A DNA stretch of 64,000 bases, taken from Odiellus spinosus. Taxonomy: Eukaryota > Arthropoda > Arachnida > Opiliones > Phalangiidae. Under the pieces are notes generated by a model. The model was not told where the DNA came from and searched no databases. It saw only the letters and a program-made list of their open reading frames with translations. Of this stretch, positions 1 to 10,381 are shown one piece after another (the stretch's first letter is position 1; each line of letters opens with the position of its first letter). The DNA lies in contig OY987226.1 of the NCBI GenBank assembly GCA_963920705.1, positions 24,633,136 through 24,697,135 on the forward strand, read 5' to 3'. A program made the translations under genes and the position numbers.

Positions 1-440
1 GATTAGGTTTGTTCGTTTGCAACCTAGATTAAAAATTTAAATATGGGGAATTTTTATTCCCTTTAAATTACTTGTATAAGCATTCATAAGCTAACATGAA
101 CGTATTGCCTCGACTAAAGTCGAGGAGTTATAACAAAACATTATCCATGGAATAGGTTTGTTCGTTTACAACCTAAATTAAAAATTAAAATATGGGGAAT
201 TTTTTTCCCTTTAAATTCCTTGTATAAGCATTCATAAGCTAACATGAACGAATTGCCTCGACTAAAGTCGAGGAGTTGTAATAAAACATTATCCATGGAT
301 TAGGTTTGTTCGTTTGCAACCTAGATTAAAAATTAAAATATGGGGAATTTTTATTCCCTTTAAATTCCTTGTATAAGCATTCATAAGCTAACATGAACGA
401 ATTGCCTCGACTAAAGTCGAGGAGTTATAATAAAACATTA
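1..440. repeat. Tandem ~147-bp repeat, three copies
   Basis: Three near-identical units begin close to 1, 150 and 298. Each carries the palindrome CCTCGACTAAAGTCGAGG, the phrase TTTGTTCGTTTGCAACCTA and a run around ATGGGGAATTTTT. The units differ by point changes and one-base length changes in T runs. The same family returns at 2550-3172. No coding potential is seen. Confidence 0.9.
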
Positions 441-935
441 TCCATAGAAAACATTATCCAATTAAGGTATGAGATCAGATCATAGAACTTTGATTCTACG
501 CCTAAAGCCAAAGCTAAATTAAGTAAATTTTTCTATCGAACGAAAAGTTTCGTTTTGTTTGACACGTAATCCCTGAAAAATAATTAAGCGAAATTTAATG
601 TTAAGCGTCAATGGGAGAAAATCGTCTGTTATGTTTTTTCTTAAATATTTCCGAGTGAATAAAATCAGTTGTTTTGAAATTTGAAACTCTAAATCGTGCC
701 AGATTGTGATTATATTTAAATTTCGTTTTAAAAGAAAATCTAATTATATTTAAATTTCATGTTTTAAAAGAAAATTTGATTGTATTTAAATTTAATGTTT
801 TAAAAGAAAATTAAATATCTGTCACTTCAGACATTCAAGGCCATAACATGTCCTTCTGGGTCTTTGTTCGCAAAGACATTTTTGATGTAATATCTGTTAC
901 TTCAGTCTAGCACGAAAGTGTTAACTTCTATATTA
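441..935. other. AT-rich spacer, duplicated at 3169-3663
   Basis: This non-coding AT-rich stretch contains three short repeats of the type TTTAAATTTCATGTTTTAAAAG at about 710-815. It recurs almost unchanged 2,728 bp downstream, so it belongs to the large duplication described for this block. No gene, RNA or regulatory site is recognised. Confidence 0.7.
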
Positions 936-2549
936 AAAGACTAGCCCTTTAAAAAGTGATTCAGTCAAATCTCTACATTTTTAACATTGCCCTTTAAACC
1001 CAATTAAAATAAAAAATTTCATTATTTTTGATGTTAATAGCTGGGGCAGCCGCACTTGATTCAGTCGGATCTCTACATTTTTACCATTGTTCTTTAAAAC
1101 CAATTAAAATTAATTTTTTCATAATTTTTGATGTTAATAGCTGCGGCAGCTGCACTTGATTTAGTCAAATTTATTAATTTTTATCATTGCCCTTTAAACC
1201 CAGTTAAAATTAATTTTTTCATAATTTTTGATGTTAATAGCTGCGGCAGCCTCACTTGATTCAGTCAGATCTCTACATTTTTATCATTGCCCTTTAAACC
1301 GAATTAAAATTAATTTTTTCATAATTTTTGATGTTAATAGCTGCGACAGCCGCACTTGATTCAGTGAGATCTCTACATTTTTACCATATCCCTTTAAACC
1401 CAATTAAAATAAAAAAATTTCATAATTTTTGATGTTAATAGCTGCGGCAGCCACACTTGATTCAGTCAAATCTCTACATTTTTACCAGTGCCCTTTAATG
1501 CCAATTAAAATTAATTTTTTCATAATTTTTGATTTTAATAGCTGCGACAGCCGCACTTTATTCAGTCAGATCTCTACATTTTTACCAGTGCCCTTTAATC
1601 CCAATTAAAATTATTTTTTTCATAATTTTTGATGTTAATAGCTGCGGCAGCCACACTTGATTCAGTCAAATCTCTACATTTTTACCAGTGCCCTTTAATC
1701 CCAATTAAAATTAATTTTTTCATAATTTTTGATTTTAATAGCTGCGACAGCCGCATTTGATTCAGTCAGATCTCTACATTTTTACCAGTGCCCTTTAATC
1801 CCAATTAAAATTATTTTTTTCATAATTTTTGATGTTAATAGCTGCGGCAGCCACACTTGATTCAGTCAAATCTCTACATTTTTACCAGTGCCCTTTAATC
1901 CCAATTAAAATTAATTTTTTCATAATTTTTGATTTTAATAGCTGCGACAGCCACATTTGATTCAGTCAGATCTCTACATTTTTACCAGTGCCCTTTAATC
2001 CCAATTAAAATTATTTTTTTCATAATTTTTGATGTTAATAGCTGCGGCAGCCACACTTGATTCAGTCAAATATCTACATTTTTACCAGTGCCCTTTAATC
2101 CCAATTAAAATTAATTTTTTCATAATTTTTTATGTTAATACCTCCGGCAGCCGCACTTGATTCCAGTCAAATCTCTACATTTTTACCAGTGCCCTTTAAT
2201 CCCGATTAAAATTAATTTTTTCATAATTTTAGATGTTAATACCTCCGACAGCCGCACTTGATTCCAGTCAAATCTCTACATTTTTACCAGTGCCCTTTAA
2301 TCCCGATTAAAATTAATTTTTTCATAATTTTAGATGTTAATACCTCCGACAGCCGCACTTGATTCCAGTCAAATCTCTACATTTTTACCAGTGCCCTTTA
2401 ATCCCAATTAAAATTAATTTTTTTCATAATTTTTGATGTTAATAGCTGGGGCAGCCGCACTTGATTCCAGTCAAATTTCTACATTTTTCCAGTGCCCTTT
2501 AATCCCAATTAAAATTAATTTTTTCATAATTTTTGATGTTAATACTAAA
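936..2549. repeat. 100-bp satellite array, copy 1
   Basis: About 16 tandem units with an exact 100-bp period; the CTGCGGCAGC-like block falls at 1041, 1141, 1241 and 1341. Conserved phrases are TCTCTACATTTTTACC, CCCTTTAA and CATAATTTTTGATGTTAATA. From about 1440 to 2100 two unit types alternate (GCGGCAGCCACAC versus GCGACAGCCGCAT), giving a 200-bp higher-order period. The array stops abruptly near 2549, where it joins the middle of the 147-bp repeat. Confidence 0.92.
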
Positions 2550-3172
2550 GTCGAGGAGTTATAACAAAACATTATCCATGGATTAGGTTTGTTCGTTTGC
2601 AACCTAAATTAAAAATTAAAATATGGGGAATTTTTTTCCCTTTAAATTCCTTGTATAAGCATTCATAAGCTAACATGAACGAATTGCCTCGACTAAAGTC
2701 GAGGAGTTGTAATAAAACATTATCCATGGATTAGGTTTGTTCGTTTGCAACCTAGATTAAAAATTTAAATATGGGGAATTTTTATTCCCTTTAAATTACT
2801 TGTATAAGCATTCATAAGCTAACATGAACGTATTGCCTCGACTAAAGTCGAGGAGTTATAACAAAACATTATCCATGGAATAGGTTTGTTCGTTTACAAC
2901 CTAAATTAAAAATTAAAATATGGGGAATTTTTTTCCCTTTAAATTCCTTGTATAAGCATTCATAAGCTAACATGAACGAATTGCCTCGACTAAAGTCGAG
3001 GAGTTGTAATAAAACATTATCCATGGATTAGGTTTGTTCGTTTGCAACCTAGATTAAAAATTAAAATATGGGGAATTTTTATTCCCTTTAAATTCCTTGT
3101 ATAAGCATTCATAAGCTAACATGAACGAATTGCCTCGACTAAAGTCGAGGAGTTATAATAAAACATTATCCA
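2550..3172. repeat. Tandem ~147-bp repeat, four copies
   Basis: Units begin near 2580, 2728, 2877 and 3025, preceded by a partial unit that starts at the hairpin arm (AAAGTCGAGG). Sequence from 2729 onward reproduces positions 1 onward with almost no differences, including the same variant T-run lengths, which indicates a recent segmental duplication or an assembly duplication. Confidence 0.88.
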
Positions 3173-3663
3173 TAGAAAACATTATCCAATTAAGGTATGA
3201 GATCAGATCATAGAACTTTGATTCTACGCCTAAAGCCAAAGCTAAATTAAGTAAATTTTTCTATCGAACGAAAAGTTTCGTTTTGTTTGACACGTAATCC
3301 CTGAAAAATAATTAAGCGAAATTTAATGTTAAGCGTCAATGGGAGAAAATCGTCTGTTATGTTTTTTCTTAAATATTTCCGAGTGAATAAAATCAGTTGT
3401 TTTGAAATTTGAAACTCTAAATCGTGCCAGATTGTGATTATATTTAAATTTCGTTTTAAAAGAAAATCTAATTATATTTAAATTTCATGTTTTAAAAGAA
3501 AATTTGATTGTATTTAAATTTAATGTTTTAAAAGAAAATTAAATATCTGTCACTTCAGACATTCAAGGCCATAACATGTCCTTCTGGGTCTTTGTTCGCA
3601 AAGACATTTTTGATGTAATATCTGTTACTTCAGTCTAGCACGAAAGTGTTAACTTCTATATTA

Positions 3664-6600
3664 AAAGACTAGCCCTTTAAAAAGTGATTCAGTCAAATCT
3701 CTACATTTTTAACATTGCCCTTTAAACCCAATTAAAATAAAAAATTTCATTATTTTTGATGTTAATAGCTGGGGCAGCCGCACTTGATTCAGTCGGATCT
3801 CTACATTTTTACCATTGTTCTTTAAAACCAATTAAAATTAATTTTTTCATAATTTTTGATGTTAATAGCTGCGGCAGCTGCACTTGATTTAGTCAAATTT
3901 ATTAATTTTTATCATTGCCCTTTAAACCCAGTTAAAATTAATTTTTTCATAATTTTTGATGTTAATAGCTGCGGCAGCCTCACTTGATTCAGTCAGATCT
4001 CTACATTTTTATCATTGCCCTTTAAACCGAATTAAAATTAATTTTTTCATAATTTTTGATGTTAATAGCTGCGACAGCCGCATTTGATTCAGTCAGATCT
4101 CTACATTTTTACCAGTGCCCTTTAATCCCAATTAAAATTATTTTTTTCATAATTTTTGATGTTAATAGCTGCGGCAGCCACACTTGATTCAGTCAAATCT
4201 CTACATTTTTACCAGTGCCCTTTAATGCCAATTAAAATTAATTTTTTCATAATTTTTGATTTTAATAGCTGCGACAGCCGCACTTTATTCAGTCAGATCT
4301 CTACATTTTTACCAGTGCCCTTTAATCCCAATTAAAATTATTTTTTTCATAATTTTTGATGTTAATAGCTGCGGCAGCCACACTTGATTCAGTCAAATCT
4401 CTACATTTTTACCAGTGCCCTTTAATCCCAATTAAAATTAATTTTTTCATAATTTTTGATTTTAATAGCTGCGACAGCCGCATTTGATTCAGTCAGATCT
4501 CTACATTTTTACCAGTGCCCTTTAATCCCAATTAAAATTATTTTTTTCATAATTTTTGATGTTAATAGCTGCGGCAGCCACACTTGATTCAGTCAAATCT
4601 CTACATTTTTACCAGTGCCCTTTAATCCCAATTAAAATTAATTTTTTCATAATTTTTGATTTTAATAGCTGCGACAGCCACATTTGATTCAGTCAGATCT
4701 CTACATTTTTACCAGTGCCCTTTAATCCCAATTAAAATTATTTTTTTCATAATTTTTGATGTTAATAGCTGCGGCAGCCACACTTGATTCAGTCAAATCT
4801 CTACATTTTTACCAGTGCCCTTTAATCCCAATTAAAATTAATTTTTTCATAATTTTTTATGTTAATACCTCCGGCAGCCGCACTTGATTCCAGTCAAATC
4901 TCTACATTTTTACCAGTGCCCTTTAATCCCGATTAAAATTAATTTTTTCATAATTTTAGATGTTAATACCTCCGACAGCCGCACTTGATTCCAGTCAAAT
5001 CTCTACATTTTTACCAGTGCCCTTTAATCCCGATTAAAATTAATTTTTTCATAATTTTAGATGTTAATACCTCCGACAGCCGCACTTGATTCCAGTCAAA
5101 TCTCTACATTTTTACCAGTGCCCTTTAATCCCAATTAAAATTAATTTTTTTCATAATTTTTGATGTTAATAGCTGGGGCAGCCGCACTTGATTCCAGTCA
5201 AATTTCTACATTTTTCCAGTGCCCTTTAATCCCAATTAAAATTAATTTTTTCATAATTTTTGATGTTAATACCTCCGGCAGCCGCACTTGATTCCAGTCA
5301 AATCTCTACATTTTTACCAGTGCCCTTTAATCCCAATTAAAATTTATTTTTTCATAATTTTTGATGTTAATAGCTGCGGCAGCCACACTTGATTCAGTCA
5401 AATCTCTACATTTTTACCAGTGCCCTTTAATCCCAATTAAAATTAATTTTTTCATAATTTTTTTTGTTAATACCTCCGGCAGCCGCACTTGATTCCAGTC
5501 AAATCTCAACATTTTTACCAGTGCCCTTTAATCCCAATTAAAATTAATTTTTTCATAATTTTTGATGTTAATAGCTGCGGCAGCCACACTTGATTCAGTC
5601 AAATCTCTACATTTTTACCAGTGCCCTTTAATCCCAATTAAAATTAATTTTTTCATAATTTTTTATGTTAATACCTCCGGCAGCCGCACTTGATTCCAGT
5701 CAAATCTCTACATTTTTACCAGTGCCCTTTAATCCCAATTAAAATTAATTTTTTCATAATTTTTGATGTTAATAGCTGCGGCAGCTGCACTTGATTCAGT
5801 CAAATCTCTACATTTTTACCAGTGCCCTTTAATCCCAATTAAAATTTATTTTTTCATAATTTTTGATGTTAATAGCTGGGGCAGCTGCACTTGATTCAGT
5901 CAAATCTCTACATTTTTACCAGTGCCCTTTAATCCCAATTAAAATTAATTTTTTCATAATTTTTTATGTTAATACCTCCGGCAGCCGCACTTGATTCCAG
6001 TCAAATCTCTACATTTTTACCAGTGCCCTTTAATCCCAATTAAAATTTATTTTTTCATAATTTTTGATGTTAATAGCTGCGGCAGCCACACTTGATTCAG
6101 TCAAATCTCTACATTTTTACCAGTGCCCTTTAATCCCAATTAAAATTAATTTTTTCATAATTTTTTATGTTAATACCTCCGGCAGCCGCACTTGATTCCA
6201 GTCAAATCTCTACATTTTTACCAGTGCCCTTTAATCCCAATTAAAATTAATTTTTTCATAATTTTTGATGTTAATAGCTGCGGCAGCCACACTTGATTCA
6301 GTCAAATCTCTACATTTTTACCAGTGCCCTTTAATCCCAATTAAAATTAATTTTTTCATAATTTTTTATGTTAATACCTCCGGCAGCCGCACTTGATTCC
6401 AGTCAAATCTCTACATTTTTACCAGTGCCCTTTAATCCCAATTAAAATTAATTTTTTCATAATTTTTTATGTTAATAGCTGCGGCAGCTGCACTTGATTC
6501 AGTCAAATCTCTACATTTTTACCAGTGCCCTTTAATCCCAATTAAAATTTATTTTTTCATAATTTTTGATGTTAATAGCTGGGGCAGCCGCACTTGATTC

Positions 6601-7235
6601 AGTCAAATCTCTACATTTTTACCAGTGCCCTTTAATCCCAATGAAAGTTAATTTTTTCATAATTTTCGATGCTAATACCTCCGACAGCTGCACTTGATTC
6701 CAGTCAAATCTCTAAATTTTTACCAGTGCTCTTTAATCCCAATTAAAATTAATTTTTTCATAATTTTTGATGTTAATACCTCCGGCAGCCGCACTTGATT
6801 CCAGTCAAATCTCTACATTTTTACCAGTGCCCTTTAATCCCAATTAAAATTAATTTTTTCATAATTTTTGATGTTAATAGCTGCGGCAGCCGCACTTGAT
6901 TCAGTCAAATCTCTACATTTTTACCAGTGCCCTTTAAACCCAATTAAAATTAATTTTTTCATAATTTTTGATGTTAATACCTCCGGCAACCGCACTTGAT
7001 TCCAGTCAAATCTCTACATTTTTACCAGTGCCCTTTAATCCCAATTAAAATTAATTTTTTCATCATTTTTGATGTTAATACCTCCGTCAACCGCAGCGAA
7101 ATCTTTATATTTTCCCCATTACCCTTAAACCAGATTTAAAATAATTTTTTCATCATTTTTTATGTTAATACCTCCGACAGCCGCAGCGAAATCTTCATAT
7201 TTTTCCCATTACCCTTTAAACTAAACTAAATTTAT
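3664..7235. repeat. 100-bp satellite array, copy 2
   Basis: About 35 units of the 100-bp repeat. The first four match copy 1; after about 4080 the order of unit types diverges. From 4860 onward a third unit type with ACCTCCGGCAGCC and TTCCAGTC joins the alternation. The last units (7080-7235) are strongly diverged and degrade into unique sequence, the usual behaviour of an array edge. Confidence 0.92.
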
Positions 7236-7317
7236 TTTGGATGTTAATACCTTCCTTATTGCCGTTCGAAATGCCAAGTCGTTCGGACTTTCACATTTTT
7301 AAAAAGGAGAGTACTTT

Positions 7318-7835
7318 TAAGTTTTAAGGCGGAGAAATTGAAAATTAATGTAATTCTATGGGATTTAGATTTTTTGTAAGAGACTTTCCTTTCAGATTTA
7401 TTTTCTAATGATTCCAGATCTTTTACGGGCTTTAGTTTTAGACTAATTTCATAAACGGCAAAAATATGAAGAAGGAGAAATTAAGTCAGAGTTCAATACC
7501 CATAGCCTCCAAATCAAGCGCGCTCCTCCACGAGTCCTCCTGCACGTGATTTTAAAAAGCCATATAAAACCTAAGCCTAATTTGTCAAATTAGGCTTAGG
7601 TTTTTGGCGAATCTATTTCTCCGCCTTACTTTTTCGTCCGTTTTCATAAATAGATTGTGGGCCAACTAATCGGTGTAAAATTATGAAATTAGTCTTAAAA
7701 TAAAGCTTGAAACTTAATTCATACCACACGGAAAATAAAAGTCTGAAAAATATCCGGAAGTATTAGAAAATAAATCTGAAAGGTAAGCCACTTTCAAAAA
7801 ACCAAATCCCATAGAATAACATTACGAATTTGGCC
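7318..7835. repeat. Imperfect foldback (inverted repeat) element
   Basis: Left arm about 7340-7460 and right arm about 7675-7830 are inverted copies sharing TTCTATGGGATTT, CCTTTCAGATTTATTTTCTAAT and GACTAATTTCATAA. The centre holds a near-perfect hairpin at 7566-7603 (AACCTAAGCCTAATTTG and its complement). It resembles a miniature inverted-repeat transposon. No open frame and no clear target duplication were found. Confidence 0.7.
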
Positions 7836-8159
7836 ATGCGCGAAACCAGCTAAGTACCAAAAAAAGGGTCAACTTCAGAATTAATTTTAAAATACTTAGA
7901 CTTAATATTTTTAAATGAAACTTGAAAAGTTCAACATTCGAACCTTGCTCTACCTTTTAAAAGTGATTATAACTGTAACAAATAATTCCTCTTTTAGTTC
8001 TGTCAATCACTGGACTTGTCCTCGAAAGAGTCGATTTTAATGTTATTTTATGGGAGAATGGAGCGTTTTGATTGGCTAGAGACTGAATTTTTTAGGAAAT
8101 CAAAATAGCATTACAGATGATGATGGGCCCATAACATAGAACCCTACCGGGTTCTAAGA
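7836..8159. other. Unique AT-rich spacer
   Basis: Non-coding sequence between the foldback repeat and the left edge of the Polinton 2 terminal repeat. Nothing specific is seen. Homology to the right terminal repeat of Polinton 2 begins sharply at 8160. Confidence 0.6.
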
Positions 8160-8686
8160 ATTACTATTATATATTTTCCAAAAAACGGATAAAGACGACC
8201 TAGGACTAATGATAAATATATATATACATTAAAGGAACTCCATCTTTAGCTAATTTTATTAGTGATACTGATAGAATTTAAAATTAACATCAATGGGAGA
8301 GGAAGTTTAACTAGGTCGTCTTTATCCGTTTTTTGGAAAATATATAATAGTAATAAAATCTTTGAAGTAGTAGACTAAACCTACTAACTATAATTTTAAA
8401 GATATGAAATTGCTCTTTCTCTAACAAATAATTTCTGTCCCTTCACGGGTTTGATTCGAGTTAGATAAAGAGTTTTTTTAAGGGTGCGAAGCAACCTCTT
8501 TTTTGTATAATTTCTGTCCATTTTTCACCAAAAATATACACCTTTTCCACATTTCACTATTTTGCTTTATAGGTTTATTGAACCTTAATACTTACTAATG
8601 CTGAATAAAAATTAAAGCGTTTAATTGAGGCTTCAATCTATTCGTAATTGAGACCCTGGTACAAATCTCGAAAGGCAGAGATTAAC
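8160..8686 (+). repeat. Polinton 2 left TIR, outer segment
   Basis: This is the inverted copy of about 41705-42228. It contains the foldback module (arms 8160-8202 and 8311-8354), then GGTTGCTTCGCACCC and TTCACGGGTTTGA phrases in reverse orientation, and runs to ATTAAC at 8681-8686, where Polinton 1 interrupts it. The outermost ~157 bp of the foldback present on the right side are missing here. Confidence 0.85.
8681..8686. other. Target-site duplication of Polinton 1, left copy
   Basis: ATTAAC directly precedes the element end AGAGAGAAGGCATGCC; the same six bases follow the other end at 26603-26608. Six-base duplications are characteristic of Polintons. The intact equivalent site (GTTAAT on the plus strand) is visible in the right TIR of Polinton 2 at 41705-41710. 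Confidence 0.95.
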
Positions 8687-8964
8687 AGAGAGAAGGCATG
8701 CCTTATACCGATTTCATTTTTTAATTTTACCCCCCTTTGACCCCCTTTTTTTTGACCGATTTTCACCCCCCTCCCCTCCCCCTCAGGGGACCTGGTCGAT
8801 TTTTTTAAATACCCCCCCCCCGTACCCCCTACCCTTTTCCCGACCTGCGCGATTTTTTAACCACCACCACCCCTCCCCCTACCCTTTTTTTTTGCTCTCG
8901 ACGTTCGGCACCCCAGGGGGCTATTGACCCCCGTCCTTTTGTCGGGCACGTCTCAACAGGTATT
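8687..8964 (+). repeat. Polinton 1 left TIR
   Basis: 278 bp, starting AGAGAGAAGGCATGCC, followed by long C- and T-rich runs and ending near GGGCACGTCTCAACAGGTATT. It is the inverted copy of 26328-26602 with small differences in C/T run length and one transition. Confidence 0.95.
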
Positions 8965-9099
8965 TATGGGTCTTAACGGGTCTAGTGATTCATGAACTCC
9001 CTTTCCTTAGTAAGCCAACGTACGATATATGCGTAAGAATGGAAAAGCGTAGTATTTGAAAACATTTTATTGAAAACATTAGGTTTACGTTGATTTTTT

Positions 9100-9934
9100 T
9101 TATTGATATTCGGATTTCAAACATTCCTTCAGCTTTCCAAGCTGGCCCACGATAATTGTAAACAAATTGTAACTCCTAAAGACACTTTCTAATCCTTTGG
9201 TTTTTAAGTTATCTTCGAAAGTAGTTATTACAGTAAATGGCGAAACGTAACTAGAAAAATATTGATATACAGTGTCAAACTTTTCTTGAATATCATCGAG
9301 ATAGTACAAACTTATGCGCGAATTATACATCTTCCCGTAAATCTTTGTAAAGTAATCTCCGATAGTATTATACATTTCTTCGATAATTAATTTATGATTA
9401 TTTATCTGTTCCAAATGGAGGGTTACGTTCTTTGAAATTCGATGTAATTCGCACGCTTCCAGGCAGTTGAGGGTTATTTCATCAGTGGTCGTTCCTGCCG
9501 AGATGAACCGTAGAGAATCATGGTGAGAGATAGCTTTCAGGGTGACGCCGGTGGATGTTTCGTGGACAGCGATGGTGAAGTTTGAATCTTCTTTCCCCGA
9601 GGTCCAACCGCTTAGTGGGCCAAGTCTTGGAACTAGTGAATCCCATTCTTCAGGCGTGATGCTGAAACTGGTGATATTGTCCTTGACGCACAGTCGGATT
9701 TCAGGATTCAGCGTGCCGCAGGCAAACCCGAAGGTTAAAAATAGATTGTCGCTAAGGTGTAGTCGGTGATTGACTTTTCGTCCGCTAACGGGAATCTTCC
9801 TCCGTAAACCAGTATCGGGGTCGACTAGGATGACTTTAAAAAAAAGGATACGCTATAGCTTCTAACCTATTTAATAAAACGGCGTAAGGTAAAAACTTCT
9901 ACTTACGAGAGGATTGCGTAGACGGCGGATTCAT
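9100..9934 (-). CDS. Spliced accessory protein, possible tandem PC4-like ssDNA-binding fold
   Basis: Proposed two-exon gene. Exon 1 is 9907-9934 (28 nt, starting ATG), the intron 9834-9906 (73 bp) has donor GTAAGT and a T-rich acceptor, and exon 2 is 9100-9833. Joining gives 762 nt, exactly 253 residues and a stop. A TATA box lies at 9995-10002, about 60 nt upstream. The first half has the phrases NLFLTFGF and FSITPEEWDSL, resembling the strand-strand-helix pattern of PC4/p15 coactivators, and a weaker second copy may follow. It is visibly related to the 263-residue protein at 25421 (NLYVTFGL, FSLPMEAWSVF). Homology and splicing are inferred; the open frame and splice motifs are seen directly. 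Function is unknown; single-stranded DNA binding during replication or transcription control is plausible. Confidence 0.7.
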
Positions 9935-9994
9935 CTTCAGAGGCGACAGCTTCGGCGTTCAGGGCTCAAGTGGCGAACCACCGAGTCGGTTAAC

Positions 9995-10002
9995 TATTTA
10001 TA
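9995..10002 (-). promoter_or_regulatory. TATA box of the leftward spliced gene
   Basis: TATAAATA on the minus strand, 61-68 nt before the proposed ATG at 9934. Confidence 0.65.
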
Positions 10003-10183
10003 CCCTATAATGCACCTGACACCTGTACTCGGTAAAACCAGACCGCCTAGCGGGACATCAAAAAACATTTTATACCGATAGTAAAACAAGCGCGTTCGCA
10101 TTTGACATTTGACTTATTTTTCGCGCGTGCTTGACCGTACTAGAGAGGGTTTAAAGATAGTTAATGCGAACGTGACCTAAAGA

Positions 10184-10381
10184 TCACGCTATTATTGACT
10201 TCCTATAATTGACAGTTCCATTATTCGACTTCAGATTGATTTTTATGTCAAAGTTTTGAAACCACAGATTAATGGCTTCTAAAGTGCCAAGAATTAAAAT
10301 GACACATAGTACGACCACTAGATTTTGAGGGTTCTTTGTTAACAAACTCTTTATAGAACCCGAGCGAAGGGGTCCGTCCAT
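10184..10381 (-). CDS. Small single-pass membrane protein (hypothetical)
   Basis: A 65-residue frame starting at the minus-strand ATG of the CATG at 10379-10382, the same palindrome that holds the first ATG of the polymerase on the other strand. It has one strongly hydrophobic stretch (NLVVVLCVILILGTL) flanked by a basic N-terminal part and a polar tail, suggesting a type II or tail-facing membrane peptide. A TATA-like CATATAAG lies about 50 nt upstream on the minus strand at about 10430. The frame is short and could be chance, so support is modest. Confidence 0.35.
   Translation of the reverse strand: MDGPLRSGSIKSLLTKNPQNLVVVLCVILILGTLEAINLWFQNFDIKINLKSNNGTVNYRKSIIA

Noticed and set aside
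936..7235. Regular repeats that could suggest a CRISPR array
   Set aside because: Units are head-to-tail 100-bp repeats without unique spacers, in a eukaryotic genome with no cas genes; they are satellite DNA.
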